A stretch of 10,520 nucleotides of DNA, taken from assembly GCA_046590855.1 (NCBI GenBank), contig JBKJTJ010000118.1, forward strand, positions 1 through 10,520, written 5' to 3'. A model generated the notes under the pieces. It had not been told where the DNA came from, did no database searches, and saw only the letters and a list, made by a program, of their open reading frames with translations. Shown here in pieces: positions 6,708-10,520 of this stretch. Source of the DNA: JACMOY01 sp046590855. Lineage in GTDB: Bacteria > Actinomycetota > Actinomycetes > Actinomycetales > Angustibacteraceae. The translations under genes and the position numbers were made by a program. Each line of letters begins with the position of its first letter. The stretch's first letter is position 1.

Positions 6708-7588
6708 GAGGCGCTCCCAGCGACGGTCGGGATCTTCTCGGACTCACCCGGTGCGAGCGGCGAGGGGTTCAGGCTGTTGTCGAGCTGGCCGTCCTGGCCC
6801 TTGGTTCGAAGGTCGGCCATCCGCGCGTCGAAGTCCTGCTGCGAGACCACCTTGACCTGGAAGAGCATCTCGGAGTGGTAGGCGCCGCACAGCTCGGCGC
6901 ACTTGCCGGTGAACGTGCCGACCCGGTCGGGGATGACCTGGAACGTGTTCACGCGGCCCGGGATCATGTCCATCTTCTGCAGGAACGCGGGCACCCAGAA
7001 CGAGTGGATGACGTCACGGGCGGTGAGGACGAACTCGGTGCGCCGGTTGACGGGCAGGTACATCGTCGGCAGCTGCCCCACCTCGGCGCCCTCGGTGTTG
7101 ACCTGGGTCGAGGTCTCATAGGTGTTGGCGGTCGTGTAGTTGAAGTCCCACGCCCAGCGCTTGCCGACGACGTTCACCACGTTGTCGGGCGCCTTCGAGG
7201 TGTCGGTCAGCGCGGCCTCGTCGCGGGCGGTGTAGAAGAACAGCACGCCCACCATCAGCAGCGGGACGACGGTGTAGAGGATCTCCATCGGCAGGTTGTA
7301 GCGCAGCTGCTCGGGCAGCTCGGGATCGTCCTTGCGCTGGCGGTAGCGCACGACGCACCAGATGATCAGGCCCCACACCAGCGCCCCGACCGCGAGCGCG
7401 GTGATCCACGAGCCGTTCCACAGCCGGGTGACCCGGTCGCTCTCGGTCGTGGCGCCGTCGGGCAGGAACCCGCGCGACAGCGTGCCGGAGCAGCTGCTGA
7501 GAGCCAGGACGACGAGGGCCCCCAGAGCGGCTCGCCCGAGGTGGCGAGAGGGGCCGGCGCCAGGGCGCGAAGGGTGGAGCTCGTGCAC
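6704..7588 (-). CDS. ctaC: Cytochrome c oxidase subunit II (CuA), lipoprotein
   Basis: The 294-residue CuA-bearing subunit that accepts electrons from cytochrome c (in actinobacteria, from QcrC) and passes them to CtaD. The signal peptide ends in a lipobox with Cys33 (LALSSC). Two transmembrane helices lie at about 62-82 and 102-120, then comes the extracytoplasmic cupredoxin domain. The electron-entry Trp region is KRWAWDFNY (143-151). The CuA ligands are H195 (DVIHSFWVP), C230, C234, H238 and M241 in CAELCGAYHSEM, with the backbone ligand at E232. The frame stays open upstream as far as 8686, but homology starts only near 7588. GTG 7588 is preceded by AAAGG at a spacing of six bases and sits downstream of a plausible -10 box, so it was taken as the start. 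It is the first gene of ctaC-ctaD-ctaF and overlaps ctaD by four bases. Confidence 0.98.
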   Translation of the reverse strand: MHELHPSRPGAGPSRHLGRAALGALVVLALSSCSGTLSRGFLPDGATTESDRVTRLWNGSWITALAVGALVWGLIIWCVVRYRQRKDDPELPEQLRYNLPMEILYTVVPLLMVGVLFFYTARDEAALTDTSKAPDNVVNVVGKRWAWDFNYTTANTYETSTQVNTEGAEVGQLPTMYLPVNRRTEFVLTARDVIHSFWVPAFLQKMDMIPGRVNTFQVIPDRVGTFTGKCAELCGAYHSEMLFQVKVVSQQDFDARMADLRTKGQDGQLDNSLNPSPLAPGESEKIPTVAGSAS

Positions 7589-7608
7589 GGGGCACCTTTC
7601 CGGACGGA

Positions 7609-7640
7609 GCCTGCAAACCGATCGCCAGACTACTGCAGGC
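7609..7640. promoter_or_regulatory. Operator-like inverted repeat spanning the ctaC -10 box
   Basis: GCCTGCA (7609-7615) and TGCAGGC (7634-7640) are a perfect seven-base inverted repeat separated by 18 bases. On the minus strand the gap holds TAGTCT (7632 down to 7627), a good -10 candidate for ctaC that would give a leader of about 30 bases with the AAAGG ribosome binding site. One arm lies upstream of the predicted transcription start and one within the leader, so an RNA hairpin cannot explain it. A dimeric DNA-binding regulator is possible. No known regulon consensus was recognised. Confidence 0.4.
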
Positions 7641-7668
7641 ACATCGAGGCAGCCGGTCAGGGTGGGGC

Positions 7669-7681
7669 TAGCGTTGCGGCC
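7669..7681 (+). promoter_or_regulatory. -10 box for a leaderless transcript of the desulfurase-like gene
   Basis: TAGCGT (7669-7674) followed by exactly seven bases and then the GTG at 7682. This is the same hexamer and spacing as upstream of the oxidoreductase gene at 1241. No ribosome binding site precedes the GTG. A -35 box is not evident. Confidence 0.5.
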
Positions 7682-8791
7682 GTGGCGCATCCCCCGAGAC
7701 GGCTGCTGGACGCCTCTCGTGCCCCGATCAGCCCGACCGCGCGCGAGGCGCTGCTCGCCGCGCTGGACGAGGGGTGGGCCGACCCGCGCAGGCTGCACGC
7801 CGAGGGACGGCGGGCCCGCGCCCTGCTGGACGGCGCCCGCGAGGCGGTGGCGACCGCGATCGGGGCGCGCCCTGACGAGCTGTCCTTCGCCCCCTCGCCC
7901 ACCGTGGCCCGCCAGCTCGGCCTGCTCGGGCTGCTGCACGGACGACGGCGCGCCGGCACCCGAGTGGTACTCAGTGCGGTGGAGCACTCCGCCCTGCTGC
8001 ACTCTGCGCAGTGGCATCCCGGCGAGACGGTTCTGGTGGACGTGGACGGGCTGGGTCGGGTCGACCTGGCCGCGTTCGCCACCGCCGTCGCCGCGCCGGG
8101 CACCGCCGCCGCCTGCCTGCAGGCCGCCAACGCCGAGGTGGGGACTCGGCAGCCGGTGGCCGCGGCGTCCGACCGGTGCGGTCAGGTGCCGCTGCTGGTG
8201 GACGCGTCCGGCGTGGTCGGCCGCGACGACCCACCCACCGCCTGGGACGTGCTCGTCGCGGACGCCGGCGCGTGGGGTGGCCCGGGCATCGGCGTCCTCG
8301 CGGTGCGCACCGGGGTGCGCTGGCGAAGCGCGGGCCCGCAGGACGAGGCGGAGCAGGGCCGGGTGCCGGGCGAGGTCGACGTCCCCTTGGTCCTGGCGGC
8401 GGCTGCCGGGCTGCTGGACGCCGAGGCGCGGCGCCGCGACCGCGCCGACATCGCCCGCGGGCTGGTCGACCGGATCCGGCGGCTGCGCGTGGACGACGTC
8501 GTCGCCGTCGGCGACCCCGACGACCGGCTGCCGCACGTGGTGACCCTGTCGACGCCGTACGTCGACGGCGAGACCCTGGCCGACGGCCTGGACCGGCGTG
8601 GCATCGCCGTCGCGTCCGGATCGGCGTGCACCGCCTCGACGCTCGCGCCCAGCCACGTGCTGGAGGCGATGGGGGTGCTCAGCCACGGCAGCGTGCGGGT
8701 GACCCTGCCGCTCGACCCGGTGGCCGAGGACGTCGAGGCCCTGTGCGCCGCGCTCCCCCAGGTGATGGCGCAGGCGCGCAACCCCGGCTAG
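7682..8791 (+). CDS. Cysteine desulfurase-like (class V aminotransferase fold) protein lacking the PLP lysine
   Basis: A 369-residue cytoplasmic protein of the NifS/IscS fold. Features shared with IscS are the conserved His of EHSALL (102), NAEVG (150-154, IscS NNEIG) and VDASGVVG (Asp174, IscS VDATQSVG). The active-cysteine loop is ASGSACTASTLAPSHVLEAMG (311-331), with Cys316 in the position that carries the persulfide in IscS. Against this, the PLP-lysine segment (IscS SGHKIYGPKGIG) reads DAGAWGGPGIG (194-204) with no Lys, and the protein has no lysine anywhere. The phosphate-binding GATE motif is replaced by PSPTV (71-75), and the Gln after the Asp is Gly177. A normal internal aldimine is therefore impossible. 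It may be a non-catalytic or repurposed homologue, for example a sulfur or metal carrier, but that is inference. GTG 7682 was chosen because the upstream frame is antisense to ctaC and a -10 box lies seven bases before it. The gene diverges from ctaC. Confidence 0.88.
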   Translation: MAHPPRRLLDASRAPISPTAREALLAALDEGWADPRRLHAEGRRARALLDGAREAVATAIGARPDELSFAPSPTVARQLGLLGLLHGRRRAGTRVVLSAVEHSALLHSAQWHPGETVLVDVDGLGRVDLAAFATAVAAPGTAAACLQAANAEVGTRQPVAAASDRCGQVPLLVDASGVVGRDDPPTAWDVLVADAGAWGGPGIGVLAVRTGVRWRSAGPQDEAEQGRVPGEVDVPLVLAAAAGLLDAEARRRDRADIARGLVDRIRRLRVDDVVAVGDPDDRLPHVVTLSTPYVDGETLADGLDRRGIAVASGSACTASTLAPSHVLEAMGVLSHGSVRVTLPLDPVAEDVEALCAALPQVMAQARNPG

Positions 8792-8794
8792 GGC

Positions 8795-9469
8795 TCACCC
8801 CCAGGGCGACGGCAGCGCCAGCGCGGCGGGCAGGCGGGCCAGGTAGTCGGCGCGCGCGATCTCGACCGCGCCCAGTGACGCCAGGTGATCGGTGCGCCAC
8901 TGGACGTCCAGCAGCCGGTGGGGTGCGTCGCCCGCGTCGGTCAGGAGCTCGACCAGCGCGACCAGCGCGACCTTCGATGCGTCGGTGGCGCGGTGGAACA
9001 TCGACTCGCCGGCGAACAGGCCGCCGATCGAGACGCCGTACAGGCCCCCCACGAGTTCGTCGTCCTGCCACGCCTCGACCGAGTGGGCCCACCCCAGCCG
9101 GTGCAGGACGGCGTAGGCGCGGGCGACGTCGCGGGTGATCCAGCGACCACCGCGCCCGGGGTCGGCGCACCCGCGCACCACCTCGTCGAACGCGGTGTCC
9201 ACCCGCACCTCGAAGCGGCCGCGCACCTTGCGCAGCGACCGCGGCACGCGCAGCGCATCCAGCGGGAGCACGCCGCGAGGGTCGGGGCTCCACCAGCCGG
9301 TCGGTGGGCCGCCGCGGCGTCCGAGGCCCATCGGGAACAGTCCGGTGCGGTACGCCGAGAGCAGGGTGCCCGGCTCGAGGTCGGCACCGACTCCAACCAG
9401 GTCCTCACCCGGGACCGCGGACCCGACCTCCAGCGCCCACGCGGTGGGGGGCGGCTCGATCGGCGGCAC
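8795..9469 (-). CDS. aat: Leucyl/phenylalanyl-tRNA-protein transferase
   Basis: A 224-residue cytoplasmic enzyme that transfers Leu or Phe from its tRNA to proteins with N-terminal Arg or Lys, marking them for ClpS/ClpAP-type proteolysis. Conserved blocks appear in order: GEDLVGVGADLEPGTLLSAY (21-40), the GLFPM segment (43-47), GWWSPDPRGVLPLD (58-71), RWITRDVARAYAVLHRLGWA (109-128), HSVEAW (129-134) and GLYGVSIGGLFAGESMFHR (142-160). These are followed by TDASKVAL (162-169) and, at the end, HLASLGA (195-201). Length and motifs are complete for the family. The frame is open far upstream through the kinase gene, but homology begins at about 9469. The GTG there lies 17 bases after the kinase stop, so the two are very likely one transcript. 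No clear ribosome binding site is seen. Its stop lies only three bases from that of the convergent desulfurase-like gene. Confidence 0.95.
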   Translation of the reverse strand: MPPIEPPPTAWALEVGSAVPGEDLVGVGADLEPGTLLSAYRTGLFPMGLGRRGGPPTGWWSPDPRGVLPLDALRVPRSLRKVRGRFEVRVDTAFDEVVRGCADPGRGGRWITRDVARAYAVLHRLGWAHSVEAWQDDELVGGLYGVSIGGLFAGESMFHRATDASKVALVALVELLTDAGDAPHRLLDVQWRTDHLASLGAVEIARADYLARLPAALALPSPWG

Positions 9470-9486
9470 GGACGTCGGGCGGTGCG

Positions 9487-10473
9487 TCAGGGGCGGGCGA
9501 TGCGCAGGTGCGGCTCGACCTCGGACGCCGCCTGCGCGCCGTACGCGTCGGCGAAGCGCTGCAGGAACACGGCGCGGGTGAGCTCGTACTCCTGGGTGCC
9601 GATGGTTTCGACGACGTAGGTGGCCAGCATCGAGCCGAGCTGGGCGCAGCGCTCGTGGCTGAGGTCGAACGACAGGCCGGCGAGGAACCCGGCTCGGAAC
9701 GCGTCGCCGACGCCGGTCGGGTCGGCCTTGCGCAGCTCGCGCGCCACCCCGACCTCGATGGTGGGCTCGCCCCGGCGCTCGATGCGGGCACCCTTGGCAC
9801 CCAGCGTCGTGACCCGGGTGCCGACCAGGGCGAGGATCTCGTCGGCGCTCCAGCCGGTCTTCTGCTCGATCAGCGCCGCCTCGTACTCGTTGCTGAACAG
9901 GTAGGTCGCGCCCTCGATCAGCCGCCGGATGGTCGGGCCGTCGCTGAAGGCCAGCTGCTGGCTGGGGTCGGCGGCGAACGGGTAGTCGCGGTCGCGGCAC
10001 TCCTGGGTGTGGCGCAGCATGCCCTCCGGGTCGTTGGCGCCGATGAGCACCAGGTCGATGACGCCGGCCCGCGCGGCCAGGGGCGCCAGCTCGATCTCGC
10101 GCGCCTCGCTCATGGCTCCGGCGTAGAACGAGGCGATCTGGGCCTGGTCGACGTCGGTGGTGCAGACGAACCGGGCGGTGTGCCGCAGCTCGGAGACGCG
10201 CACGTGGCCGGTGTCGACACCGTGCCGGTCCAGCCACGAGCGGTACTCGGCGAAGTCGGCGCCGACCGCCCCGACCAGCAGCGGGCGCAGGCCCAGGTTC
10301 GCCATCCCGAAGCAGATGTTCGCGGCGACCCCGCCGCGGCGCACCTCGAGCTCCTCGACCAGGAACGAGAGCGAGATCTTGTCGAGCTGCTCGACCACGA
10401 GGGAGTCGGCGAAGCGGCCCGGGAAGGTCATCAGGTGGTCGGTGGCGATGGAACCCGTGATCGCGATCTGCAC
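9487..10473 (-). CDS. adoK: PfkB-family carbohydrate/nucleoside kinase, AdoK-like
   Basis: A 328-residue ribokinase-fold kinase. From memory it closely follows Mycobacterium tuberculosis adenosine kinase AdoK (also annotated cbhK), including the N-terminal ITGSIATDHLMTFPGRF (5-21), RGGVAANICFG (46-56), CTTDVDQAQIASFYAGAMSE (104-123) and the ANDPE motif (146-150). It also shares AADPSQQLA (167-175), RVTTLGAKG (220-228) and DPTGVGDAFRAGFLAG (251-266). Asp257 of TGVGD is the catalytic base in this family. By homology it phosphorylates adenosine (purine salvage) with ATP, although a sugar substrate cannot be excluded for this divergent nucleoside kinase group. The start is GTG 10473, six bases after a TAGGGT -10 box, with no ribosome binding site in between. 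The aat gene follows 17 bases downstream. Linkage of this kinase to ctaCD is, as I recall, common in actinobacteria. Confidence 0.94.
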   Translation of the reverse strand: MQIAITGSIATDHLMTFPGRFADSLVVEQLDKISLSFLVEELEVRRGGVAANICFGMANLGLRPLLVGAVGADFAEYRSWLDRHGVDTGHVRVSELRHTARFVCTTDVDQAQIASFYAGAMSEAREIELAPLAARAGVIDLVLIGANDPEGMLRHTQECRDRDYPFAADPSQQLAFSDGPTIRRLIEGATYLFSNEYEAALIEQKTGWSADEILALVGTRVTTLGAKGARIERRGEPTIEVGVARELRKADPTGVGDAFRAGFLAGLSFDLSHERCAQLGSMLATYVVETIGTQEYELTRAVFLQRFADAYGAQAASEVEPHLRIARP

Positions 10474-10485
10474 CCAGCGACCCTA
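10474..10485 (-). promoter_or_regulatory. -10 box for a leaderless transcript of the adoK-like gene
   Basis: On the minus strand TAGGGT (10485 down to 10480) is followed by six bases and then the GTG at 10473. This matches the actinobacterial -10 consensus at a leaderless spacing. Purine-rich sequence occurs further upstream (10487-10500 on the minus strand) but lies before the -10 box, so it cannot serve as a ribosome binding site for this transcript. No clear -35 box is seen. Confidence 0.5.
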
Positions 10486-10520
10486 CAGGCCTTCCTCCCC
10501 CCGACCGTTTCCTCCCTCCG

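Noticed and set aside
4869..6881. 670-codon plus-strand open frame opposite ctaD
   Set aside because: It is exactly antisense to an intact, fully conserved ctaD. Its translation is a low-complexity mix of Arg, Glu, Gln, His and Gly with no fold or motif, as expected from GC-biased third positions.
6875..7681. Apparent 269-codon N-terminal extension of the desulfurase-like gene
   Set aside because: This part of the frame is antisense to ctaC and has shadow-like composition. The homology to NifS/IscS begins only at 7682, where a start codon and -10 box are found.
7589..8686. Upstream extension of the ctaC frame
   Set aside because: It runs antisense through the desulfurase-like gene. The lipoprotein signal peptide and a good ribosome binding site place the start at 7588.
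9470..10237. Upstream extension of the aat frame across the kinase gene
   Set aside because: It is an alternative-frame shadow of the intact kinase gene. Aat homology begins at the GTG at 9469.

Overview
The window comes from a high-GC actinobacterium (class Actinomycetes). This rests on the GC-rich codon use, the frequent GTG starts, the actinobacterial-type cytochrome oxidase subunit IV (CtaF), a PDWY-type cytochrome b (QcrB) and a carbohydrate/nucleoside kinase very close to mycobacterial AdoK. The family cannot be fixed from the sequence alone. It is a chromosomal housekeeping region around the aerobic respiratory chain. I saw no mobile element, CRISPR array, tRNA or rRNA.

Layout. (1) Positions 1-1140, plus strand: the 3' part of qcrB, cytochrome b of the bc1 complex, closed by a hairpin. 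(2) 1241-3196, plus strand: a flavodoxin-fold NAD(P)H/FMN oxidoreductase, then a CPA2 cation:proton antiporter membrane domain. The pairing resembles the KefF/KefC arrangement. (3) 3230-4444, minus strand: a lipoprotein L,D-transpeptidase, converging on the antiporter across a bidirectional hairpin. (4) 4529-7588, minus strand: the oxidase operon ctaC-ctaD-ctaF, with ATGA stop/start overlap between ctaC and ctaD and a 4-base gap between ctaD and ctaF. (5) 7682-8791, plus strand: a cysteine-desulfurase-like protein divergent from ctaC. It keeps the catalytic cysteine motif but lacks the PLP lysine, and in fact contains no lysine at all. (6) 8795-10473, minus strand: a PfkB-family kinase (AdoK-like), followed 17 bases later by aat, the leucyl/phenylalanyl-tRNA-protein transferase.

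How the genes work together. QcrB and CtaC/D/F belong to the bc1-aa3 branch, which oxidises menaquinol and reduces oxygen while pumping protons. The antiporter uses such ion gradients, and the L,D-transpeptidase acts on peptidoglycan outside the same membrane. The kinase and Aat are cytoplasmic (purine salvage or sugar phosphorylation, and N-degron tagging).

The most noteworthy item is the lysine-free desulfurase-like protein sharing a 93-base promoter region with ctaC. Other items are the oxidoreductase/antiporter pair, a perfect 7-bp inverted repeat around the ctaC -10 box, and a recurrent TAGNGT box 6-7 bases before start codons, suggesting leaderless transcription.
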